A DNA stretch of 34,261 nt. Origin: Eubacterium sp. (GTDB taxonomy: Bacteria; Bacillota; Clostridia; Oscillospirales; Acutalibacteraceae). The notes below the pieces were generated by a model. The model was not told the origin of the DNA. It made no database searches and was given only the letters and a program-made list of their open reading frames with translations. A program made the translations under genes and the position numbers. Shown in pieces: positions 9,701 through 17,275 of the stretch. Position 1 is the stretch's first letter; each line of letters starts with the position of its first letter. The stretch spans positions 1 to 34,261 of the forward strand of contig JALEZT010000050.1 in the NCBI GenBank assembly GCA_022772725.1. Reading direction: 5' to 3'.

Positions 9701-9710
9701 GAAAAAAATG

Positions 9711-9739
9711 TTGACAATATCGCTTTTATATGGTATTTA
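9711..9739 (+). promoter_or_regulatory. Putative sigma-A-type promoter of the Ytr-like module
   Basis: TTGACA (9711-9716), 17-nt spacer, TATTTA (9734-9739). Confidence 0.7.
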
Positions 9740-9749
9740 TAAAGTGAAA

Positions 9750-9774
9750 ACTGTATTAATAGCAGTAGTACAGT
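9750..9774. promoter_or_regulatory. Candidate YtrA/GntR-type operator
   Basis: ACTGTATTAATAGCAGTAGTACAGT: imperfect palindrome with ACTGTA/TACAGT ends, about 10 nt downstream of the -10; a YtrA-type regulator is encoded in the same module. Confidence 0.6.
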
Positions 9775-9800
9775 AAAAAACAAAGCGGGGAGGGGTTAAT

Positions 9801-10523
9801 ACGGAAAACGAAAGGGCATTTATAAAAACCGTCGGTCTTTCAAGATATTATAAGGTTGGCAATGAAAAAATCGTTGCGCTTGATAATGTTAATCTTGAAG
9901 TGGAGCGCGGAAAAATCTGCGCCGTTCTCGGAACCTCGGGTTCGGGAAAATCAACGCTTTTAAATATGCTTGCAGGCCTTGAAAAGCCCAGCGCGGGAAC
10001 GGTCAGCATAGGAAAATACAGGATAGACACCTTCTCTGAGGTTCAGCTTGCGAAATTCCGCCAAAAGCACACGGGCTTTGTTTTTCAGTCGTATAACTTA
10101 ATACCGTCCTTAACGGCGGTTGAAAATGTTGAACTGCCCCTTATTTTCAGAGGTGCCGACAAAAAGGAGCGCCGCGAGCGTGCTCTTGAATTGCTCCGCC
10201 TTGTCGGAATAGAAAACAGAGCCGATCATAAGCCGAATGAAATGAGCGGCGGTCAGCAGCAAAGGGTTGGCATTGCAAGGGCGTTTGTTTCAAGCCCAAA
10301 GGTTATTTTTGCCGATGAGCCAACAGGAAATTTAGACAGTAAAACAACTAATGAGGTTATGACGCTTATAACCGATTTGGTGCATAAAAACAATCAAACA
10401 ATGGTGCTCGTAACCCACGATATTAATGTTGCGGCATTTGCAGATATAACGGTTAATATATCAGACGGCAGAATTGTTTCCGTCTGCGAAAACGAAAAGG
10501 AGAAAAGTAATGAAAAGGATTAA
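9801..10523 (+). CDS. ABC transporter ATP-binding protein (MacB/LolD/YtrE type), probable ACG start
   Basis: GTSGSGKST Walker A, MSGGQQQR signature, VIFADEPTGNLDS Walker B. Homologous-looking N-terminus (TENERAFIKTVGLSRYYKVGNEKIVALDNVNLEVERG) lies upstream of ORF-track start 9900; the only well-placed initiator after GGGGAGGGG is ACG at 9801. Confidence 0.88.
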   Translation, partial: TENERAFIKTVGLSRYYKVGNEKIVALDNVNLEVERGKICAVLGTSGSGKSTLLNMLAGLEKPSAGTVSIGKYRIDTFSEVQLAKFRQKHTGFVFQSYNLIPSLTAVENVELPLIFRGADKKERRERALELLRLVGIENRADHKPNEMSGGQQQRVGIARAFVSSPKVIFADEPTGNLDSKTTNEVMTLITDLVHKNNQTMVLVTHDINVAAFADITVNISDGRIVSVCENEKEKSNEKD

Positions 10524-11865
10524 ATCAATTATTTGTGCGTTGCTTGCGGCGCTTATGATTTTTGCCGTTCAAACCGCCTGCCTTGCGCAGGAGGAGGGCG
10601 GAATATCCGCTTCTTTAAGCCCGAGTATTATTTCTAACGGCTTTTCGGTTGACAGCTCGGATATTTACGCGGGCAGCAGCTTTAAGCTGAAATTCTCGCT
10701 TAAAAACACAAGCTCCGATATTGATGTCAGAAATGTTAATATTCGCCTTTCGGGTGCAGACGCATTTACCGTTAAAAACGATACTGATACGCTTTATGCG
10801 GATAAAATAGCAAAAGGCTCCTCACAGAGCTTTTCAAAGGCGTTTTATTGCAATGCCTCCTGCCCCGCAGGAATGTATCCCATATCGGTCAGCATAAATT
10901 ATGAGTATTTTGATATGGGCGAAAAGCAGAGCGGTTCAAGCGAATTTACATACAATGTTGAGGTTAAGAGCGCATCGTCTGCCATTCAGGGACTGTCTCC
11001 TCAGCTTCTCATCTCCGATTTTTCTTACGGAGGAGCGGAAATTCAGGGCGGCAACACCTTTACACTTGATTTTAAAATTAAGAATAATTCCTCAAATATT
11101 AAGGTGCAGAATGTTATCTGCAAGCTTTCGGGCGGAGAGGCTTTCATTGTTGCAGACGGAACAGACACTGTTGCCGTTAAGGATATTGCGGCTTCATCAA
11201 CGCAATCTGTTACAAAAAGCTTTAAATGCTTAAACAGTGCTCCGTCGGGCGTTTATTCCATTACGGCATCGATTTCCTATGAGTATTTCGAGGGCGGAGA
11301 AAGAGTATCCGCAAGCTCGGAGCTGACTATGAGCATTCCCGTTATTCAGCCCGATAAATTGCAGTTTCAGGGTATAGACCTTGCCGATAAAACGGTAACG
11401 GTTGATCAGGAAACAGACTGCGCATTTCAGGTTGTAAACAGCGGACAAACAAGAGCCGCAAACGCAACAGTTAAGCTTCTTGATGAAGCAGGCGTTGAAA
11501 TTGCAAGCGCATTTATAGGCAATATTGAGGCAGGCACGCAGTTTTCAAGCAACTACACACTGCCCGTAACCTTCACCAAGCTCGGCAATAAAAAGTTAAC
11601 GCTTGTGCTTGAATATGAAAACGAAAACGCAGAGAAAAAGACAATTGAGCAGGAGTTTAATGTTACCGTTGAGGAATATTATGACCCGTATGCCGAGATT
11701 ACGGAGAGCGAGGAGGCTGCTCAGGACAGCACAAATTATACTCCTGTCATTATAGGCGGCATTGCCTGCCTTGCGGTTATTGTTATTGCCGCGGTTGTTA
11801 TTGTTGTAATAGTTAAGAAGAGAAAAGCAAGAAAGGGCAGTGAGAATTTCGATGAAGAAATCTGA
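10510..11865 (+). CDS. Secreted, membrane-anchored protein with tandem CARDB/Ig-like domains
   Basis: N-terminal signal peptide MKRIKSIICALLAALMIFAVQTACLA; two homologous repeats (about 10.6-11.0 and 11.0-11.35 kb) plus a third beta-rich domain; C-terminal TM helix and basic tail KKRKARKG. Confidence 0.75.
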   Translation: MKRIKSIICALLAALMIFAVQTACLAQEEGGISASLSPSIISNGFSVDSSDIYAGSSFKLKFSLKNTSSDIDVRNVNIRLSGADAFTVKNDTDTLYADKIAKGSSQSFSKAFYCNASCPAGMYPISVSINYEYFDMGEKQSGSSEFTYNVEVKSASSAIQGLSPQLLISDFSYGGAEIQGGNTFTLDFKIKNNSSNIKVQNVICKLSGGEAFIVADGTDTVAVKDIAASSTQSVTKSFKCLNSAPSGVYSITASISYEYFEGGERVSASSELTMSIPVIQPDKLQFQGIDLADKTVTVDQETDCAFQVVNSGQTRAANATVKLLDEAGVEIASAFIGNIEAGTQFSSNYTLPVTFTKLGNKKLTLVLEYENENAEKKTIEQEFNVTVEEYYDPYAEITESEEAAQDSTNYTPVIIGGIACLAVIVIAAVVIVVIVKKRKARKGSENFDEEI

Positions 11866-13189
11866 CCTCTTTTCAATGGCTGTTCAAAATCTTAAAAACA
11901 GAAAAACACGAACAAAGCTAACCGTTATCGGCGTTGTTATCGGCACCTGCGCAATAGTTATTATGGTTTCTATCGGCATAGGCATAGATAAAATGATAAC
12001 CTCGCAGTATGAATCCGATTCCTCGCTGAACAAAATAACGGTTTACGGCTCCGATTATATGTCCGAAACAGAGGAGACGGAGAAACTTCCCTTTGATGAC
12101 AGAGCCGTTGATTATTTCAAGAGCATTGAAAATGTTAATGCGGTTGTGCCAACAGTCAGCGTTTCGGAATGTGTTAAAATAACAAGAGGCAGATATCATT
12201 ACGGTTGGGGCACTGTTAAGGGCATTGATTTAGACGCACTTGAAATGATGGGCTATTCATTAAATGAGGGCTCCTTTGCAGGCATTGATAAAAGAAACAC
12301 CGTGTTTTTCGGAGAAGAGGCGGTAACCGCCTTTGAGGACAGTCAGGGAAATTCAGTTAAATATAAATATGACGAGAATTATAAATTGTCCGAATGTGAA
12401 ATAGATCCTATGAAGGATATATTCTTTATAAGCCCTGCCGTTATGGAGGACTCAAACGGCGCACCATCGTCTGTTCCGTCGCAAAGAATAAAAGTCGGCG
12501 GCATTATTAAAAGGGATTATACGGTTGATTATGATACCTCAAACGGTATATATGTTGATATTTCGCTTGCGCAGGAATATATTAAGCAGTACAATAAATT
12601 AAATCCGCAGGCGAGAAAAAGCCTTGAATACGGCGAAATCTATGTTTTTGTAAATAATATGGGCAATGTCGGCGCAGTCAAGGATAAAATAAAGCAGGCA
12701 GGCTTTTCCTGCTATTCCGATGATGAAGAGCTTGAATACACAAAAAAGGTTATGATGGTTGTTCAGCTCGTTTTGGGAGCAATCGGCGCAATTTCAATGT
12801 TTGTTGCCGCCTTCGGCATAAGCAACACTATGGTTATGTCTGTTTACGAGCGAACAAAGGAAATCGGAATTATGAAGGTGCTCGGCTGTGATATAAAGGA
12901 TATTAAGTCGCTGTTTCTCTATGAAGCAGGCACAATAGGCTTTATGGGCGGCACAATCGGCATTATAATAAGCTATATAATTTCAATAACGGCAAATCTG
13001 ATTGCAAGGGCGGTTGTTAATTCCTTCGGAGAAATGGAGGAGGGGCTGCTTATTTGCGTTTCGTCTATTCCGTGGTGGCTTGCCGTTTCGGGAATACTGT
13101 TTTCAATTTTAATAGGCGTTGTTGCAGGTCTTGCGCCGGCAAACCGCTCTGTTAAGGTAAGCGCGCTTACCGCAATTCATAATGAATAG
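11852..13189 (+). CDS. FtsX/MacB-family ABC transporter permease (YtrF-like)
   Basis: MKKSDLFSMAVQNLKNRKTRTKLTVIGVVIGTCAIV N-terminus; C-terminal VAAFGISNTMVMSVYERTKEIGIMKVLGC and AGLAPANRSVKVSALTAI. Confidence 0.92.
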   Translation: MKKSDLFSMAVQNLKNRKTRTKLTVIGVVIGTCAIVIMVSIGIGIDKMITSQYESDSSLNKITVYGSDYMSETEETEKLPFDDRAVDYFKSIENVNAVVPTVSVSECVKITRGRYHYGWGTVKGIDLDALEMMGYSLNEGSFAGIDKRNTVFFGEEAVTAFEDSQGNSVKYKYDENYKLSECEIDPMKDIFFISPAVMEDSNGAPSSVPSQRIKVGGIIKRDYTVDYDTSNGIYVDISLAQEYIKQYNKLNPQARKSLEYGEIYVFVNNMGNVGAVKDKIKQAGFSCYSDDEELEYTKKVMMVVQLVLGAIGAISMFVAAFGISNTMVMSVYERTKEIGIMKVLGCDIKDIKSLFLYEAGTIGFMGGTIGIIISYIISITANLIARAVVNSFGEMEEGLLICVSSIPWWLAVSGILFSILIGVVAGLAPANRSVKVSALTAIHNE

Positions 13190-13219
13190 TAATAATCCGA
13201 ACCCAAAGGAGAGCAAAGA

Positions 13220-13582
13220 ATGTTTTCAATTGATATGAGAAGCCGTGAGCCGATTCATACTCAGCTTGAAAAAAGCATAGTTAAATATATCAATCTGGGC
13301 GTTTATGAAAAAGACAGCGCACTGCCCTCTGTTCGCGCTCTTGCGTGCGAGCTCGGTATAAATCCAAACACGGTTTCAAAGGCGTATAAAAATCTTGAGC
13401 ATCAGGGAGTTATTTACACCGTTGCCGGCAAGGGCGTTTTCGTCAGCGCAACGGATTTGAAGAAAATACATAAGCAGGCGGTAAAGGATATAGAGGCCTC
13501 GCTGACCGATGCAAAAAACGCAGGTGTTGAGAAATCAAGAGTAATGGAAATAGTTAATCGCATCTGGGAGGAAGAAAAATGA
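13220..13582 (+). CDS. GntR-family transcriptional regulator, YtrA subfamily
   Basis: 120 aa; REPIHTQLEKSIVKYINLGVYEKDSALPSVRALACELGINPNTVSKAYKNLEHQGVIYTVAGKGVFV wHTH; short C-terminal region typical of YtrA type. Confidence 0.92.
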   Translation: MFSIDMRSREPIHTQLEKSIVKYINLGVYEKDSALPSVRALACELGINPNTVSKAYKNLEHQGVIYTVAGKGVFVSATDLKKIHKQAVKDIEASLTDAKNAGVEKSRVMEIVNRIWEEEK

Positions 13583-14478
13583 TTGAAATTAAAAATTTAA
13601 CAAAATGCTTCGGCAAAACAAAGGCGCTCAATGAAATTTCTTTCAGTATTGAGAACGGCTCTGTTTTCGGCCTTGTCGGCTCTAACGGAGCAGGAAAAAG
13701 CACCCTCCTCAGAATACTTGCAGGCGTTTTTAAGGCGGATTCGGGCAAGGCACTTATAAACGGAGAGGAGCCCTTTGAAAATGCGATAATCAAATCAAAA
13801 ACGGCGTTTATTTCCGATTTTCCGTATTTTTATCCCGGCGCAACTCTTGAAAGCTCTGCGTCTTATATGAAAATAATGTATCCCGATTGGGACGATATAA
13901 GATATGCAAGGCTGAAATCGGCTTTTCCGATTAATCCCGTGCAGAAAATTTCAACAATGAGCAAGGGCATGCAAAGGCAGGCGGCAATTATTCTTGCGCT
14001 TTCCTATAATCCGCAGGTTATTCTTTTTGATGAGATTTTTGACGGCTTAGACCCCGTTATAAGAGAGCTTGTTAAAAAAATACTTATTGAATATGTTGAT
14101 GAAACAAAGGCAAGCGTTGTTATTGCAACGCATAATCTGCGTGAATTAGAGGGCTTTTGCGACCATATCGGTCTTCTTCATAAGGGCGGAATATTGCTTG
14201 AAAAGGATATAGACAGCGACGCTCTCGGCGTTTTCCGAGTTCAGTTTGTTATGGAGGAGGAACGCTTTGAAGCGCTCAAAGCCCGCCTTAGCATTTTTAA
14301 GGAAAGCAGGCAGGGCAAAATGGTGCAGTTAACCGTTCGCGGAAGTCAGGAGGAAATTTCGGAGCTTATAAACGCCGAAAATCCCGTTTTCTTTGAAATT
14401 CTTCCGCTCACGCTTGAAGAATTATTTATTTGTGAAATGGAGGCGGCAGGATATGAAATCAGCAAGCTCTTTAAATAA
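13579..14478 (+). CDS. ABC transporter ATP-binding protein (YtrB/BcrA type)
   Basis: GLVGSNGAGKSTLL Walker A; MSKGMQRQ signature; VILFDEIFDGLDP Walker B; ATGA overlap with the regulator. Confidence 0.92.
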   Translation: MIEIKNLTKCFGKTKALNEISFSIENGSVFGLVGSNGAGKSTLLRILAGVFKADSGKALINGEEPFENAIIKSKTAFISDFPYFYPGATLESSASYMKIMYPDWDDIRYARLKSAFPINPVQKISTMSKGMQRQAAIILALSYNPQVILFDEIFDGLDPVIRELVKKILIEYVDETKASVVIATHNLRELEGFCDHIGLLHKGGILLEKDIDSDALGVFRVQFVMEEERFEALKARLSIFKESRQGKMVQLTVRGSQEEISELINAENPVFFEILPLTLEELFICEMEAAGYEISKLFK

Positions 14479-16393
14479 AAATCAGTTTGCGCAGGCGTTT
14501 AAAACCGTTTCAAGAAGAAACATTATCGGCGCAGTTATCGTTTTTGCACTCTCTCTTCTTGCCTCAATTACAATTCCAACCGTAACCGCGTTTGATTATT
14601 TGTATAACACCTTAAATGTCGGAACGGTTGATGTAACGGGCGAGCTCAGAACCGTAACCGTCATCGTTTCGGCAATATGTATTGTTTATAATCTGTTTCT
14701 TGCGGTAGGTCTGTTTAAGGAGATTTACAGTAAACGCGCGTGCGATTATTATTTTGCGCTTCCCGTTAAAAGAGGGGCGGTTTATTTTGCAAATGTTGTT
14801 TTTGCGTTTGCAGTCAACACTGTGTCTGTTGTTTGCTCGTCTGTTTCGGGCTATATCTGTATGCTTAGCTTTCATTCCGAAAAGTGCAGCTTAATATTTG
14901 ATAAGGCAATTTATTTTGCAGGCACGGCGTCTGCTCTTGCCTCTGTTTTGTGCGTGCTTTCAATTTTGATTTTGTGCGCAGTCAGCGCAGGCAGAAAGGT
15001 TCATTATGTTATTTTGTCCGTTATTTCAGTAGGCGGAATTGATATTATTTTAAACGGAATTAAATCAAATCTTGATTATATCTGGGGCTTAAAAATTGAT
15101 GAAGCGGCGGCATTTGCAATCAGCCCGATAGGAAGCCTTAATATAAGCTTTTATTCCGAAAGCGTAAACGAAATTGCGTTTCTTGCCGCAGTCGGCATTA
15201 TTGAAGCCGTTGCGGTTATTATGCTGGGCTATGTCGTTTTTGCAAAAAGAAAAGCCGAGGCGGCAGAGGTCAGCCTCTCCGGCGGCTTTGTTGAGCAGGC
15301 GTTTTTGTTCGTTCTTTCGCTTGCCGCGTTTTCGGCAGTAACGGTTAATAATTTGTGGGGAATGATTATTTTCGGCATTATCTGCGCCGTTATCTTCTCT
15401 ATGATTTATAATGCCGTATTCTTCAAAAAGGCGTTCACAAGGCAGGGCTCGGTAACCCTTTCCTGCGCCTGCGCAATAGGTGTTATCTTCCTTCTTTGCG
15501 TATTTCTTCCGTCTCACGATAAATATATCTCTTATGTTCCCGAGGAGCAGGAGATTGAATATGTTGAAATAACAGGCAGAGAGCCGAATGAATATGCAGC
15601 TCTTTTCTCGTCGGACAGCTATTACGGTGCGGGAAGCTATGAAACGCTTAAATTAACAAGCGAGGAGTCTGTTGAAAAAACAGTTGCCCTTCATAAAAAA
15701 TTAACCGAAAAGGAAACAATTGAAAAATCGGATTATTGTGTTTCAAAGGATTTCAGCAATCTTTTCGGTCTTTATCACGATATTTATCAGGATTGCTGCT
15801 GCGATATTGTATATACTCTTAAAGACGGCTCAAAGGTTAAAAGAACATATTATGCCGCAGGAGAATGCGTTGCCGATGAGTTTGCCGATTTGATTAAAAC
15901 AGATGAGGCGTTAAGCAGTATTGAGCCCTTCAACATTAATTCCGATGATATTCTTTTCGTTTGCGTTGAGGATTTTTCAACGGATGAAATATATGATGAT
16001 AATTCGGATGATTGGTTCAGCGGTCAAAGCATTGTTAATATTCCCGATTATGATGAATTTTTCGGCGTTTTGAAAAACGATTTCAGAAGCACCGATAAGT
16101 ATGAGCTGTTCAGTAGCTTACCGCTTGAAGGCTTCGGATTTTGCTATTACGATTATGATTGCAATTTCGATACTGTTTACTATATTGATTTCTATTCGGT
16201 AAATGAGGACGCACCGCAGGAGGTTCGCGAAAAGCTTAAATCAATGAGTGCCTCCGAGCTTCAAAGAATGTATTCACGCTATATGTATAGCTACGACGAT
16301 TCAAGCGAGGCGCGTTATATTGATAGCTATTCTCTTGGTGTAAGCGCCTCCCAGCCAAATGTAATTGAATATATCCAAAACGAATTGCGTTAA
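14453..16393 (+). CDS. ABC-2-like multi-pass membrane protein with large acidic extracytoplasmic region (YtrC/YtrD-like position)
   Basis: Overlaps the upstream ATPase gene; multiple TM segments in the first ~370 aa including LPVKRGAVYFANVVFAF, then a long Asp/Tyr-rich region. Confidence 0.7.
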   Translation: MKSASSLNKNQFAQAFKTVSRRNIIGAVIVFALSLLASITIPTVTAFDYLYNTLNVGTVDVTGELRTVTVIVSAICIVYNLFLAVGLFKEIYSKRACDYYFALPVKRGAVYFANVVFAFAVNTVSVVCSSVSGYICMLSFHSEKCSLIFDKAIYFAGTASALASVLCVLSILILCAVSAGRKVHYVILSVISVGGIDIILNGIKSNLDYIWGLKIDEAAAFAISPIGSLNISFYSESVNEIAFLAAVGIIEAVAVIMLGYVVFAKRKAEAAEVSLSGGFVEQAFLFVLSLAAFSAVTVNNLWGMIIFGIICAVIFSMIYNAVFFKKAFTRQGSVTLSCACAIGVIFLLCVFLPSHDKYISYVPEEQEIEYVEITGREPNEYAALFSSDSYYGAGSYETLKLTSEESVEKTVALHKKLTEKETIEKSDYCVSKDFSNLFGLYHDIYQDCCCDIVYTLKDGSKVKRTYYAAGECVADEFADLIKTDEALSSIEPFNINSDDILFVCVEDFSTDEIYDDNSDDWFSGQSIVNIPDYDEFFGVLKNDFRSTDKYELFSSLPLEGFGFCYYDYDCNFDTVYYIDFYSVNEDAPQEVREKLKSMSASELQRMYSRYMYSYDDSSEARYIDSYSLGVSASQPNVIEYIQNELR

Positions 16394-16399
16394 AAAGAA

Positions 16400-16433
16400 A
16401 AATCGGCAGTCCAAAACGGACTGCCGATTTAAT
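16400..16433. terminator. Bidirectional terminator candidate
   Basis: AAATCGGCAGTCC-aaaac-GGACTGCCGATTT; lies between convergent genes. Confidence 0.8.
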
Positions 16434-16444
16434 TATGATTTTTT

Positions 16445-16579
16445 CTATCTTAAAAGCGCAAAGCCAACATCAATTGCTCCGCCGAGGATTCTTGATGTTT
16501 TAGCCATTCCGAGTGTTTCCGTTATCCATAAAATAATAAGGGCAACTAAAATTGCAATGATTAAAGTTTCTTTTTTCAT
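16445..16579 (-). CDS. 44-aa hydrophobic small protein (not in ORF track)
   Basis: Minus strand: MKKETLIIAILVALIILWITETLGMAKTSRILGGAIDVGFALLR*. GGAGGG RBS upstream, TTGATT-16-TATAAT promoter, terminator downstream. Confidence 0.65.
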   Translation of the reverse strand: MKKETLIIAILVALIILWITETLGMAKTSRILGGAIDVGFALLR

Positions 16580-16606
16580 AGTAAAATCCCTCCTGTTGCT
16601 AATAAT

Positions 16607-16634
16607 ATTATAAACTTTTTTAAAAATAAATCAA
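16607..16634 (-). promoter_or_regulatory. Putative promoter of the 44-aa ORF
   Basis: Reverse strand TTGATT (16629-16634), 16-nt spacer, TATAAT (16607-16612). Confidence 0.55.
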
Positions 16635-16702
16635 TAGTTTACTGCTATTTTTATACACTATGACAATTTTTTATCAATACAGATTAAAATATTAAATTTA
16701 GG

Positions 16703-16731
16703 TTGAAAAAAAGCGTAATCTGTTTTATAAT
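16703..16731 (+). promoter_or_regulatory. Putative promoter of the OadG/OadB-like genes
   Basis: TTGAAA (16703-16708), 17-nt spacer, TATAAT (16726-16731). Confidence 0.7.
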
Positions 16732-16764
16732 ACTAACTAATTTATGATAATGGGGGAATATTTG

Positions 16765-17235
16765 ATGTATCCTGTTTTACTTGCGGCTTCAATTTCAAAA
16801 TGGGCGGCAGATTATCGCGAATATATTCAAAATCTTGATTGGACACAGGTTGCAACGGTTGTTGTTGCCGGAATAGGCATAGTTTTAGCCGTTCTTATTG
16901 TTTTTATATTTATATTTAAAGCCTTCGGTCTTGCAATGGAAAAGGGCAACGGCGCAGGTAAAAAGAATAAAAAAGAAAAGAAAAAGGAAGCGCCTGCCGC
17001 TCCTGTTAAGGCGGCTCCTGCAAAGGCTCCTGCTCCCGTTTCCGCTCCTGCGGCTCCTGCCGCTCCCGCTGTTTCGCAGGGTGTCAGCCCTGAAATTGTT
17101 GCGGCAATCTCTGCGGCAATCGCCGCAAGCGAGGGCGTTGGTGCCGTTTCAATTCGCAGTATAAGAGTTAAATCTCCTGCCGGCAGAAATCCGTGGTCGG
17201 CGGCGGCAATTGCAGAAAACGCAAGGCCTTTTTAA
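16765..17235 (+). CDS. OadG-family (decarboxylase sodium pump gamma subunit-like) protein
   Basis: Single N-terminal TM, Lys-rich then Ala/Pro-rich linker, C-terminal EIVAAISAAIAASEG...VSIRSIRVKSPAGRNPWSAAAIAENARPF; start at 16765 follows GGGGG; next to beta-subunit gene. Confidence 0.75.
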   Translation: MYPVLLAASISKWAADYREYIQNLDWTQVATVVVAGIGIVLAVLIVFIFIFKAFGLAMEKGNGAGKKNKKEKKKEAPAAPVKAAPAKAPAPVSAPAAPAAPAVSQGVSPEIVAAISAAIAASEGVGAVSIRSIRVKSPAGRNPWSAAAIAENARPF

Positions 17236-17275
17236 TCGGATTTTAACATAAATTTTTTCGGAGGACTAAAAAATA

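Noticed and set aside
9900-10523. ORF-track start for the MacB-type ATPase at GTG 9900
   Set aside because: Removes conserved N-terminal ABC residues that are encoded in frame upstream; ACG at 9801 with a strong SD is favoured.
15089-15517. 142-aa minus-strand ORF inside the ABC-2-like gene
   Set aside because: Antisense shadow; Asn/Arg-rich low-complexity composition.
16365-16613. + strand 82-aa ORF at the end of the ABC-2-like gene
   Set aside because: Runs through the AATCGGCAGTCC terminator hairpin and is antisense to the better supported 44-aa minus-strand ORF; no RBS.
16960-17080. Short GCTCCTGC-type repetitive stretch considered as a DNA repeat or array
   Set aside because: Explained by coding for the Ala/Pro-rich linker of the OadG-like protein; no fixed repeat unit and spacer as in a CRISPR array.
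16898-17164. +1-frame 88-aa Leu/Pro/Arg-rich ORF inside the OadG-like gene
   Set aside because: Product of the GCT/CCT-rich Ala-Pro linker read out of frame.
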